NCBI GenBank assembly: GCA_013054445.1
Contig: JAAMPI010000376.1
Span: 1-40,796 of the forward strand
DNA from: Cudoniella acicularis
Lineage: Eukaryota > Ascomycota > Leotiomycetes > Helotiales > Helotiaceae
Length of the DNA stretch: 40,796 nucleotides
Reading direction: 5' to 3'
Shown here: in pieces, positions 22,208 through 32,110 of the stretch
Layout of the letters: every line of letters begins with the position of its first letter
How positions within the stretch are numbered: position 1 is the first letter of the stretch
Notes under the pieces: model-generated
What the model was told of the DNA's origin: nothing
Seen by the model: the letters and a program-made list of their open reading frames with translations, nothing else
Database searches by the model: none
Made by a program: the position numbers and the translations under genes

Positions 22208-23912
22208 TGTGGCTCAGGCGTTGCGAGAGGCTTCTAGGACGATCGTGAGAGCTTCAAAGCATGCGCAGGGCGGGTGTCTGCAAAGCCAGGAAAGCACAAA
22301 AAAGCGTCAGGCCGGGCCAAGCTGTCGAGCCACGAGCGTCCAGTAAATCGAGAACGCGTCGCAAGGAAAAGAGCAGGCTCCCAGCAGAGGCAGAAACAGC
22401 CCGTGAAGATCCGCGTGTGTGTCAACAATGCATGGCGAGAGGATGAGGACGGGGAGGAGGACTGCTTGACGTAGAGATACGGTTACGGTGGAAGTGGTTT
22501 GTGGTCGTGGAGAGCTACCAACGAATTAGCGCGTGAATGGATCACTGCCGAGCGGGCTGCTGGGCTGCTGGGCTGCTGGCTGCTGCGGGAACATCGATAA
22601 AGTGCTGTATTGTATCGAAGTCGCTGTGGGTGCATGCATGCTATGCACTGCTGCAGCAAAACAGGAATCCTCGCCTCAAATGTTTATACGCTTTGGAGGA
22701 ATTCGGGGGTCTCGGGTACGAGGCTACAACGGTCTTTCACATCGATATCGATCGTTGTTCACAACTGCACGAGGCAATACAATATTCCTGGACGTTGTGG
22801 CTTGGCGAGCTGGCTGCCATTTGGGGTCCTGGCTCCTGGCCAACCTCATGCGGGCAGCCACTCAGGGTTCACCAGCACGGCCTCTGTACGCTGCTCCAGT
22901 ACTGTACGAGCCCCAAGTACGTATACCCGCCTCCAATATAAGTTTCAGCTTGCCGCTCCCGGCCAGACTGCGCATCTATCATCTATCGGCGCTGGAAGGC
23001 GATGCCCTGCTTCACAGCACTCTAGCAGTCCAAAAAATCAGCACTCCAAGGCAATGAAAGCTTCCGGACCTCTAGATCGGTGTCAGGAGACGACGCGGAC
23101 CAGACATTACGAATCCTTCGGTGCTATCGCTGTAGCTATCTCTATTTGGGTACCTTGCAAGGGGCCCGCATCTGCTACCGCTATATATAATTATCCTTTT
23201 GGTAGCGGGTCTGCAAGCCCCTTTCACGGAGACACTCTACAATCACTTCTTGTCAATTTACCACTTTCTTACCATCCTTCCTGGCCGATTCACAAGGCTC
23301 TAGGCTCTGGTACGGCACATGAAAGCTTGGTAGCTGGAAACACCAGAATGATCAAAGAAAAGAGTCTACAGTAACAATGCATCCCTTAACTCTCTGAAAC
23401 AAAGACCCCTATCGAGCTGGTCCTCTAACTTGTGCAAATTATGTAGATAACTTATTAGTGCTCTGGGAATCTTGGAGAATAAGTGAAAATCTTCAACGAA
23501 CGTTGGGTAATAAACAAGTCTTCAAGGGGTTCTCCTCGAGCTCAAGGCAGAAATCACACGTGACAAATGTAAGGCTGTGAAGCATTTTTTTCAACCAATC
23601 AATGCCTGTGCTGGGGTCTTAGAGCCTTAACTTTCATGACGCACTCCCCGAGATCTGCATCTTCATTATTGAATTCGAATGCATCCTCAACTTACAAGAC
23701 ATCGTCTCCACTGGAGACTGTGGCTTCCTTAGGGAAATTCTCACTGTCTTTAATTCTGCAAATCGCTTTTTCAAATCTTATTCCCTTCTAAGCTACACTT
23801 TCGGTGCCTCTTTATTCCTTCACACTTTCGCCGAATAGATGCAAGGCTCACCTTAGTCTTCGCCGCCTAACTCTTCCGTCCTTACAACCGATCGAGGGGC
23901 CTTCTATTCGGT
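22208..23912. promoter_or_regulatory. Long divergent intergenic region between YAK1 and RAD26
   Basis: This 1.7 kb region has open frames on the + strand (about 22533-23374), but they overlap one another, are rich in Cys, Trp and Gly, and resemble no protein I know, so I leave them out. It contains a short tandem repeat at 22554-22588 and a TATA-like TATATATAA around 23182-23191, far upstream of the RAD26 ATG. CT-rich leader sequence precedes that ATG. A long upstream region is usual for regulatory kinases in fungi. Confidence 0.5.
22554..22588. repeat. Short tandem repeat (GGGCTGCT-type)
   Basis: About three direct copies of the octamer GGGCTGCT followed by a degenerate GGCTGCTGC copy, upstream of YAK1. 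It looks like slippage-generated low-complexity DNA. No function is evident. Confidence 0.7.
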
Positions 23913-26900
23913 ATGGAGGCTAGCAAAGACTCTACTAGGACCTTCAAAGCTGAAGATGACCCTATTACCTCGAATCAAAGCCACGATGGGGATAGGGAGG
24001 GGACAAACACTATCGCGCAGGCAGCGGTAGTTATTGCGGACGAAGCGCCCGGAGATACGGATGAAGTCGCGCACACACCTCCGATGGACGAAGCCAGTGT
24101 TCTCCGGGGTCTGACTGAGAATGTGCGAGATCAGGATGACTTGGAGAGGGACATTACGAATCAAGCAAACCTTGTCATGATTGAGCAAGAAGATGAGCGA
24201 GACCAGAAACGAATAGACAAGGTCAACAGCAACATCGAAAAGCTCGAAAGTCAAAAGGAAACGCATCAGCGCCGCCTAAATACACTCACCAATAATCCTC
24301 TGACACGCCACAGATGCTTGGACGAGATTGACCGAATCAATTCCGATATTGAAGCCTTTAAGAAGGACATTGTAGATATAAAGAGTCGAATAGAAGACAG
24401 GCACCAATATGATAACACTGAGGGTGGTCAACCCGATGCTGCGAGTGGTAGCAAGCGAATGCCAAATGAGAGCCAAAGAGATTTCCTTATTCGCACTGGC
24501 AAAATCACACCGTTTGCGCGTATGCCCGATGTTTTTCGGGAATCTTCATCTGGGGAACTGGCTGAGGCTTTGATGGAGGCCGAGGAAGAGGCTGAGCTGG
24601 AAGAGAAAGTGATAACTGAAGGAGTAGAACTTCGATCGCATCAAAACCTAAGACTGCCTGGATTTGCAGATACTCCTGAATGCGGAGTAACTACGCCTGG
24701 GAGCGAGTTCTCTTTACGCCCTAGAAAGAGAGTAAAGCTTGAAAATAGCTCGGCACCGTCTCGTCTGCAGACTCGCCGAACTCCTATAGATGAGGATGCT
24801 GATACATTCACCCCTGGAATTTCCGATGAGGATTTGGATGATTTCATTGAGGAAGATGAAAATGATTCTCTTATGACCTCTCGAACGTCTAAAAAACGAC
24901 CTTCAACAAAACCCAAAACGGAAGAGAAAGTTGATCTTGCTGGCATTGATGACGGCAACGAGCAGATGTATCAGGCAAGATTGAAAAAGTGGGTGGAGAA
25001 GAGAAGTGCTGCCAGACATCGCAAACTGCAAGAGGATCAAGCTAGCGAAGAAGAAACTATTATGGATCGTGTAGAGGATGAGGAATGGTTTAAACCATGC
25101 CCCGATTCGCCAGATCATCAATTCGATAATGGCATCAAACTTCCAGGAGATATTTATCCCGCTTTATTTGACTACCAGAAGACTGGAGTCCAATGGCTTG
25201 GGGAATTATATTCTCAACAGGTTGGTGGTATCATTGGCGATGAAATGGGCCTTGGGAAGACGATCCAAATCATATCTTTCTTGGCAGGCTTACACTACAG
25301 CAAGAAGCTTACAAAGCCTATCATTGTTGTTGCTCCTGCTACCGTTCTTCGACAATGGGTGAATGAGTTCCACAGGTGGTGGCCGCCCCTCCGCGTTTCC
25401 ATTTTACACAGCTCCGGGAGTGGCATGTTGAACCTCGGTAATGAAGGTAGAATCGAAGAAGAGGAAGAAATATACAGATACTCTGAGAGGAAACCTGCAA
25501 AGTCGTCTAAAGCAGCCAAGAGGATTGTCGATCGGGTTGTGCAACATGGGCACGTTCTTGTGACGACTTACGCTGGTCTCCAGACTTATTCGGACGTACT
25601 TATTCCAGTGGATTGGGACTATGCCGTACTCGACGAGGGCCATAAGATTCGAAATCCCAACACAGCAATCACAATTCACTGCAAGGAGTTGAGAACAGCA
25701 AATCGGGTAATTCTTTCCGGTACTCCTATGCAAAACAATCTCAACGAGCTCTGGTCGCTCTTCGATTTCGTCTTCCCTATGCGCCTGGGGACCTTGGTCA
25801 ACTTCCGGCAGGCCTTTGAAGTTCCCATTCGTCTCGGTGGCTATGCCAATGCAACCAATCTTCAAGTCTTGACCGCCACTAAATGTGCAGAAACTTTGAA
25901 GGCTGCCATCAGTCCGTATCTGCTGCAAAGACTAAAAGTTGATGTGGCCGCGGACCTTCCTAAGAAAAGCGAGCAGGTCCTGTTCTGTAAGCTCACAAAA
26001 CCCCAAAGACAGGCGTACGAGGCGTTTCTTGCTTCCAATGACATGACATCAATATTGAATCATACTCGGCAATCTTTATACGGCATTGATATTTTGCGAA
26101 AGATTTGTAACCACCCAGACCTTCTTGACCCTCGACTGAACGGCAAACCGGGCTATAAATGGGGCAATCCAAACAAATCTGGAAAAATGCAAGTCGTTAA
26201 GGCGCTTTTGGAGACTTGGAAGCGCTTCGGACATAAGACTTTGTTATTTAGTCAAGGTGTTCAGATGCTCAACATTATCGAAGAGTTTATCAAAAGCCTC
26301 GATGGTTTCAGCTATCTCCGTATGGACGGTGGCACGAACATCAAAGACAGACAGACTCTTGTGGATCGCTTCAATAAAGAACCTGACTTACATGTTTTTC
26401 TACTGACGACGAAAGTTGGAGGTCTTGGAGTGAACCTGACAGGAGCCAATCGAGTCATTATCTTCGATCCTGATTGGAATCCTTCTACGGACGTCCAGGC
26501 TCGTGAACGTGCTTGGCGCTTGGGTCAGAAGAAGGAGGTCACAATATATCGCCTCATGACTGCTGGCACAATTGAGGAAAAGATATATCATAGGCAAATC
26601 TTCAAGCAATTTCTTACAAACAAGATTTTGAAAGACCCGAAGCAACGGCAAACTTTCCAAATGAAAGATCTCTATGATCTTTTTACACTTGGGAATGCAG
26701 AGGATGGCACAACCGAGACAGGAGAAATGTTTAAAGGCACCGAAGTCCAGTTCAATAAGACAGCCAATCCCGAAACTTCAGGTGATCAACCGGTATTGGA
26801 AACCTCCAAGACAGATCGTTCGGCATCAGTCGATGCGAACTTCCAAACTGCTACGAGTGCCGATGCAGGATTTCCACAAGGCGATGCTGACCATGAGATT

Positions 26901-27548
26901 CGCAACCTCAATGGTGTTGCAAGTCTCGAACAGTTTCGAGGTGATCCATCCGAAGAGAAACCCCCATCTGATGAGGCCAGACTTATGGAGGGTATCTTTG
27001 CGAAATCCGGAGTTCACAGCGCGCTTGAACATGACCAAATCATCAATGGCAAAAAGAAGATTGCTGCTGACCGTGGCATGTTGGAGCGTGAGGCTAAAAA
27101 GATTGCTGCAGAAGCTGCCGCTGCGCTTCGTACTGCTGGCCATGCTGCAAGGAGTATTGAGCCAGGTACTGTTACTTGGACTGGCGAGTTTGGCTCTGCT
27201 GGAAGGCCCATGAACATTCGAAGAGGCGCTGGACCCAGCTCGACAGGTATTCTCGCAGGTTTATCGAATAGACAGGGTCTATCAAACAATAGTTCCAGAT
27301 CAGCGACGCCTAGTGCTCCTGAGTCAGGACCGCGTGGGAAAGACTTCATCAAGTTAATCCGAGACTTCATCAAAAGTCAGGGTGGTTCGGTGCCGACCAA
27401 GGTTCTAGTTGATCATTTTAATCGCGTATGCAGGACTGATCAACAATCTATCGAGTTCAAACACATGCTCACGAATATAGCCACGTTGGACAAAGGTGGA
27501 AACTCGAGAATGAGGGGCAAATGGGTCTTGAAGGATGAGTTCAAGTGA
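23913..27548 (+). CDS. RAD26: Rad26/CSB (ERCC6) Swi2/Snf2 ATPase of transcription-coupled repair
   Basis: A single 1211-codon frame without introns. It encodes the DNA-dependent ATPase that binds stalled RNA polymerase II and starts transcription-coupled nucleotide excision repair. The N-terminal 170 residues are acidic and then coiled-coil, with heptad-rich ERDQKRIDKVNSNIEKLES. The Snf2 core follows: motif I GDEMGLGKT (aa 442-450, Lys 449), motif II DEGH (aa 574-577), motif III SGTPMQNNLNELWSL, the CSB-typical PMRLGTLVNFRQAFEVPI, and motif VI QARERAWRLGQ (aa 862-872). DEGH instead of DEAH is typical of Rad26/CSB. The C-terminal 70 residues (from KDFIKLIRDFIKSQGGSVPT to KWVLKDEF) look like the small helical C-terminal domain of CSB. 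The ATG at 23913 is the first in frame and follows a CT-rich leader. No damage is seen. Confidence 0.95.
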   Translation: MEASKDSTRTFKAEDDPITSNQSHDGDREGTNTIAQAAVVIADEAPGDTDEVAHTPPMDEASVLRGLTENVRDQDDLERDITNQANLVMIEQEDERDQKRIDKVNSNIEKLESQKETHQRRLNTLTNNPLTRHRCLDEIDRINSDIEAFKKDIVDIKSRIEDRHQYDNTEGGQPDAASGSKRMPNESQRDFLIRTGKITPFARMPDVFRESSSGELAEALMEAEEEAELEEKVITEGVELRSHQNLRLPGFADTPECGVTTPGSEFSLRPRKRVKLENSSAPSRLQTRRTPIDEDADTFTPGISDEDLDDFIEEDENDSLMTSRTSKKRPSTKPKTEEKVDLAGIDDGNEQMYQARLKKWVEKRSAARHRKLQEDQASEEETIMDRVEDEEWFKPCPDSPDHQFDNGIKLPGDIYPALFDYQKTGVQWLGELYSQQVGGIIGDEMGLGKTIQIISFLAGLHYSKKLTKPIIVVAPATVLRQWVNEFHRWWPPLRVSILHSSGSGMLNLGNEGRIEEEEEIYRYSERKPAKSSKAAKRIVDRVVQHGHVLVTTYAGLQTYSDVLIPVDWDYAVLDEGHKIRNPNTAITIHCKELRTANRVILSGTPMQNNLNELWSLFDFVFPMRLGTLVNFRQAFEVPIRLGGYANATNLQVLTATKCAETLKAAISPYLLQRLKVDVAADLPKKSEQVLFCKLTKPQRQAYEAFLASNDMTSILNHTRQSLYGIDILRKICNHPDLLDPRLNGKPGYKWGNPNKSGKMQVVKALLETWKRFGHKTLLFSQGVQMLNIIEEFIKSLDGFSYLRMDGGTNIKDRQTLVDRFNKEPDLHVFLLTTKVGGLGVNLTGANRVIIFDPDWNPSTDVQARERAWRLGQKKEVTIYRLMTAGTIEEKIYHRQIFKQFLTNKILKDPKQRQTFQMKDLYDLFTLGNAEDGTTETGEMFKGTEVQFNKTANPETSGDQPVLETSKTDRSASVDANFQTATSADAGFPQGDADHEIRNLNGVASLEQFRGDPSEEKPPSDEARLMEGIFAKSGVHSALEHDQIINGKKKIAADRGMLEREAKKIAAEAAAALRTAGHAARSIEPGTVTWTGEFGSAGRPMNIRRGAGPSSTGILAGLSNRQGLSNNSSRSATPSAPESGPRGKDFIKLIRDFIKSQGGSVPTKVLVDHFNRVCRTDQQSIEFKHMLTNIATLDKGGNSRMRGKWVLKDEFK

Positions 27549-27826
27549 ATGCGGAATTCTGAATTAAAATAGAGTGCGGGGTAATGCATCGAAGGGCAAA
27601 GCATTTTCATGCGTGATGGTAAATATGGCTCTTTTAAACATAGCGAAGGCGTTGGTTATGAGCACTAGATGCGGGACACATTTATCATGAGTGACCTGCA
27701 TTTCATCTAACTATATAAATCTAATAGCCCATCCAGGCATATTCCTTCTTTCCCCATAACTTGCAGCGATAGCCTTTAATTTATTTTCGGCTAGCTTTAT
27801 CTCAAATTGGTATTTACAGTACGAAG
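27549..27826. other. 3' flank of RAD26 up to the transposon
   Basis: This AT-rich spacer carries the likely RAD26 3' UTR. It ends at the TA duplicated by the transposon insertion. A second TACAGT occurs at 27815-27820, just outside the element end. Confidence 0.6.
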
Positions 27827-27828
27827 TA

Positions 27829-27855
27829 CAGTGCCCGGCAACAGCTATTTAGCGA
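27829..27855 (+). repeat. Left terminal inverted repeat of the Tc1/mariner element
   Basis: It begins CAGTGCCC and continues GGCAACAGCTATTTAGCGA. Its last 19 bases match the inverse complement of the right end exactly. It is preceded by the TA target duplication. Confidence 0.92.
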
Positions 27856-28016
27856 TGCCTTTTTCGTCCCCGCACCCAGCCATTTTTATAAAGATATAAT
27901 CTTATATTAGTCCGCAATAACACATATAATTAATATTCTAATTAGAGGGAAAGAATCAGTTATCGCACGCACGCAAAATACACTATTTAGAATCGCGAAG
28001 TTTTGCTTTTTTGTTC

Positions 28017-29117
28017 CTAATATTTTATATGCCACCCGTCCGCCGCGATATAGGCCTCGATCCTACTATATATACTTTGATATAACTTATCAAACTTTTC
28101 CTTCGGTATTTTCGTCTAACAATCCTTAAGAGCCTCCTCTATAGCTAGTAGATCAGCTTCTGCTTTACTAGTTCCTTCGGAGAGCTCGGGGTATTACTCT
28201 ATAACTATCTTTTTTAGGGCCCACCAGATGTGCTCGATCGGGTTCAAGTCAGGGGAGAAGCCGGCTAATCAGTCTACGGAATTTCATGTTTAACGAACTA
28301 ATCTCGGACCTTATAAGTAGTATAGATAGAGGTATTGTCCTGTATAAAGATACACCCTAGGTCTTCTATTTCCTCGTACTAAGGTGCTACCTATGCGTCT
28401 AGGACCTCAATGTATGAGTTAGCGGAATGCTCATGCTTCTTAGACTCAAAATCCCTATCTAGAACATATAGATCGGACCGTCTATTGTCCTAAAAGCATC
28501 CCTAGACCATAACACTTATATCCTTCTTCGATTTATGTCTAGATCATCTTTAGGTCCTATTTTTGGGCTACCGTCCGAAAACACCATTCCTAGACTTTAC
28601 CCCGCCCCCGCTAGACAGAACACTTGTCACTTCACATATACATGCCTCACTCCTCCTAGGTTAAATGCCTATTCCTTAAGCACCAAGCAAGTCGTTGTTC
28701 CGCGTGTTTCTGTGTAAGAAACGGGCGCTTCTTATAGCGCTAATTGGTGATACTATGCCGCTTGAGAATCTTCTTCACGGTTGTGGTCTTACAATCCAGG
28801 CCACAGGCTTTAATAACCTGGGCATATGTGTCCCTAGGGTGTAATCGTACGTAGCGAAGGAGGTGTCGTTCGTCTGTGTCAGTATGTGATTTTCCCCGGG
28901 CGGCAGGCTTAACTGAGTGGTTTTCGTGGCGTAGTAAGGTCTTCGCGATAGTGTATTTGACGGTGCCGATATCTAGATTTAGGTCCCTGGCGATCTACGC
29001 TACATACGCGCCTTCAGACTTCTTCCTAATAATAATACCGCGTAAAGAAGGAGTCAGATGCCCCCGGGTAACGGTATTTGAGCTAATTGACCTGAGGGGA
29101 GTGCGTTGAGGTGGCAT
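28017..29117 (-). pseudogene. Degenerate Tc1/mariner (DDE_3-type) transposase
   Basis: Minus-strand reading starts at ATG 29117-29115 (MPPQRTPLRSIS) and ends around 28017. The N-terminal helix-turn-helix part is recognisable (GIIIRKKSEGAYVA, stop, IARDLNLDIGTVKYTI, then SITN). The catalytic part survives as VWGCF-like sequence, a degraded QDN block and the block SPDLNPIEHIWWALKK (at about 28210-28260), in which the last Glu of the DDE triad is preserved. It ends DKLYQSIYSRIEAYI. More than fifteen in-frame stops and at least one frame change are present, so it cannot make protein. Most stops sit where Trp or Gln is expected in the family. It is not expressed as an enzyme in this form. Confidence 0.88.
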
Positions 29118-29180
29118 TTTGTTGTGTAGGAAGGAGGATGGTTGGGGAGACGCGTCGCGCTTTTATGCGTTTTGCGATTT

Positions 29181-29207
29181 TCGCTAAATAGCTGTTGCCT
29201 AGTACTG
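29181..29207 (-). repeat. Right terminal inverted repeat of the Tc1/mariner element
   Basis: Read on the minus strand it begins CAGTACTA and then GGCAACAGCTATTTAGCGA. It differs from the left end at four bases next to the tip (ACTA against GCCC). It is followed by the TA duplication at 29208-29209. Confidence 0.92.
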
Positions 29208-29352
29208 TATATAGTGGATTGCCTGTAATTGGCTGTAAAAACTGACCAACCCAAACAGCGGAACGATTGATGCCTAGATAACCTCTCTCCTCTCTCGACT
29301 TTTCACAGCAACAATCACAAGTCTGCAACAGTAACACGGTAACACCAAGACA

Positions 29353-30449
29353 ATGACGAGGACCAAACCCGGTGCACGTATCGGCGGCAAGATACCGGAT
29401 GTTAAGAAGCTCTCGGTGACTTCCAGTGCATCTTCACTTTCCGCCAAGGCTCGCCGGAAAAGGAGATCTAGGCCACGGCTCACGACCTACAAATGCAGAA
29501 GTAAAAAGGCTCGACCAGGCTTTGATGCTTTCGAAGTAAGTTCTTCCAAAAAAATCTAATCACTTAGACTGACAGCCTCAAGGTCAAGCAAAAAACGCCC
29601 ACGGGAATCAAAATCGAAGTCATCTCACCCGAAGATGGCATTCATGTGAGTGGCTAAGTACCTAATCCCTCTCCGCGACCCTTACTTACACCATCACAGT
29701 CTCTGAACTGGGCTATTCAAACCCCTCCACAACCAGGCGCCGACTTCCTAAAATTACCTATTGAGATCAGAAATAGGATCTACGGTCTAGTGCTCTGTCC
29801 CGCTAGAAATTTTGGCATGGAATACATCGTTATCCCACGTAAGGCCTTGAAGAAGTTCATCAATGTCAGCAGCACCATCGACAATCCAAACACCATCATC
29901 CCTTACAACATCCTCTCCATTGTCTGTCGCCAGTTCTACATCGATGTCATTGGCGGATCCCTGCTCTATAAATGGACTACGTTCGAATTCACCAGCATCA
30001 ATCTCATGGCCAACTATCTACAACGCGTCAACCCGGCACATCGCGACCAGATCAGATCAGTGAAAGTCAGTGTCCGCGCTTCAGACAAGAACCCGAACCT
30101 CCCACTCGCACTCTTCAGAACGCTCGCGACGCTACGGAGTCTGATGACGCTGCAAGTTAACGTCTTGGTTGACTCGGGACTGTGTGAAATAACGAGTTTC
30201 ACTTTTAACGGAGGTCAGATCGATCAGGTCCTTCGTCCGCCTATAGTTGAGAAATTTAAGTCGCAGCACTGGACTCTTCTCAAGCACTTAAATCTGCAAG
30301 ACTTTATTTTTCTAGTGCAAGCGTATGAAATTCCGCACGAACACATTCATGGGTATTTTAATAGGGAGAAAGAGGGTATGCCGCCTTTGAGGAAGGAGAT
30401 TAGGAAATTGATTGGCATGAACGAGGACGCAACTTGGCGGAGAAAATAA
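29353..30449 (+). CDS. 2EXR/F-box-like protein of unknown role
   Basis: Exons 29353-29535, 29583-29645 and 29700-30449 give 331 aa. The first 60 residues are strongly basic (KARRKRRSRPRLTTYK), possibly nuclear-localising. Exon 3 opens with the block FLKLPIEIRNRIYGLVL (about aa 98-114), the hallmark of the large 2EXR/F-box-like families of filamentous ascomycetes; these are often lineage-specific and functionally unknown. The remainder resembles the helical body of such proteins, with no membrane segment. Intron 1 must end at an AAG (29580-29582). A CAG only 7 nt upstream (29573-29575) would shift the frame and meet a stop. The gene begins about 145 bp from the right end of the transposon, so its promoter lies partly in transposon DNA or was displaced by it. 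Confidence 0.8.
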
Positions 30450-32110
30450 GTAGTACGGTGTCTCTCCTTTGGTTTCAACGGGTATTCACTCTATGAACAA
30501 GCAAAAAACAGAAAAGAGGTGGGGGAGTTTGTTAAAATAATGTGTTTTTAAGCTTCTCTTACTTTGCGAGAACCTGACGCAAATATGAATAATGAGAACC
30601 AATCGTTTGAATACTAACTAAGCACGTTCAAGACCTCGAATGGATGACATAAATGAAATATCTTCCTTTTAAGATAAGATTATAATTGAAAGTAGAATTA
30701 AACCAAGTATTAGAATCAGCGATGTCCACTATTTATTGGCTTCTCTATCTATTTCTTCTAACTCCTAATCTTAGATTCTTAATGAATCCTCTAACCCCAA
30801 ATTCCATGTAACAGTAACTCTAGAAGACTGCTCAAACATAAAGCTACTTCTCACAGAAAAAATTAGACAAAAGCTCCAAATAGCCCGAAGATTCAATTTG
30901 TCCCCCTCCCCCACTCCTCACTCCACACTCCCTCAAACCAAAAATACTTCAGACAGTAGAACCTTATCCTCCTCTAAAAATCAAAACCAGATTGTATCTA
31001 GCTTAATCGAGGGGCGAAGTTTCAAAAACATAGAGCAAAGTCCAGAAAGAAGCGTGAAGAACATTAAAGGGGGGTGGGTACGTGGCGAAACCGAAAGCAT
31101 ATATTTCGTGAGCAGGACAGCACTATTCTTGCAAAAGAAACAGTTAGATCGTTGACCTTCTATGTGGCTCCCCTCTAGCACTACGGAGTACGACCAGCCC
31201 GATAAACATGGAAAGGATGCTGCAAGGAGAAGAGTAAGTGTGAGAAATCGCCCAGAAATTTGATGACTTTCCAGGCGGACTTCGGAACAGCTTGTAAAAT
31301 ATCATTTGAGCGGTGGAAACTTGGATGGGAACAATACTTGTGTTTGGTAAACCGAAGACACACTAGATATTCAATCATTGGATCATTTCACAGCATAAAA
31401 ATTGCGAGAGGTATGGGTTTCTGAATTTCATTTCTATTGACGCTGGCTGGCGTGATCTATGATCGAATTAGATATTTGTACAATGATCTTCCCCCCTTCG
31501 CGAATCCGTAATCCTACCCCACTCGCTGTTGGCGACCAGCTCACGAAGCAGAGAAATAAACTCGCACGCCCTTCCCGGCACAATAGCTCTACCCATCCGA
31601 GCCTTCATTACAAAACCAGCCAGCCAGGCCACCAGGAAAGCCATAGAACGCAACGACCCATGTACTGTGCCATGATCGGCAAAGTCCAGGTCGAACAACA
31701 ATTCCAGACGCAAAAATGCAACGCAATATTCGAGATCCCGAGCATGCATGTAAGCAGCAGATCTTGTGGTGAGCCAAAGAAAAGAAAATTATTCACACAA
31801 AAGCTTTTAGTTCTCGGCTTCCGCAGGTCAATACCGTTGCGCAAGACAAATCCCATGAGCCAAAGGAAATCGCAAAAAAGCAACCTGTCTCCCGCACACC
31901 GTCCAATATGCGCAGGATATGAGTAATAAAGAAATCTGGTGACGCAATGTAGTCTATGGGTCGAATGTGAGGTATCATGATGAACAGAGAAAGAGAACTT
32001 TTAAGACACGTTTTAGAAAAGGCCCGCCACAAAATGCAAGTTTAACCCGCCGGTCTATGCACAGAAATTAGGATGCTCCAGAAAACACTTTTGTTGGTAT
32101 CATCGGATGC
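30450..32110. other. Intergenic between convergent genes, no confident gene
   Basis: About 1.66 kb separates the 2EXR gene (+) from eIF4G (-). The first 500 bases are AT-rich. A minus-strand frame at 31468-31749 encodes 93 residues with a hydrophobic patch (SMAFLVAWLAGFVM), and a plus-strand frame at 31459-31926 overlaps it; neither has a recognisable family. The word CACTACGGAGTACG occurs at 31179-31192 and recurs at 37739-37752. I see nothing else. Confidence 0.5.

Larger units (their letters stand above)
27827..29209 (-). mobile_element. Tc1/mariner-type DNA transposon, full length but inactivated
   Basis: The element proper is 27829-29207 (1379 bp), flanked by TA at 27827-27828 and 29208-29209, the target duplication of the Tc1/mariner superfamily. 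Both ends begin CAGT and share imperfect inverted repeats of 27 bp. Inside, on the minus strand, lies one degraded transposase. Many stops replace Trp or Gln codons (TGG to TAG/TGA, CAG/CAA to TAG/TAA), the pattern left by repeat-induced point mutation. The base composition (TATA/CTA-rich) differs from the flanking genes. Ends and target duplication are intact, so the boundaries are exact; the element could be moved only by a transposase made elsewhere. Confidence 0.9.

Noticed and set aside
22533..23374. Three overlapping open frames upstream of RAD26
   Set aside because: They overlap in different frames, are Cys/Trp/Gly-rich, have no familiar domains, and lie in a divergent promoter region.
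28535..29109. Plus-strand open frames inside the transposon
   Set aside because: They are antisense to the transposase relic, and the homology lies on the minus strand.
31459..31926. Open frame of 155 codons on the + strand
   Set aside because: Low-complexity composition with no family, and overlapped by an equally open minus-strand frame.
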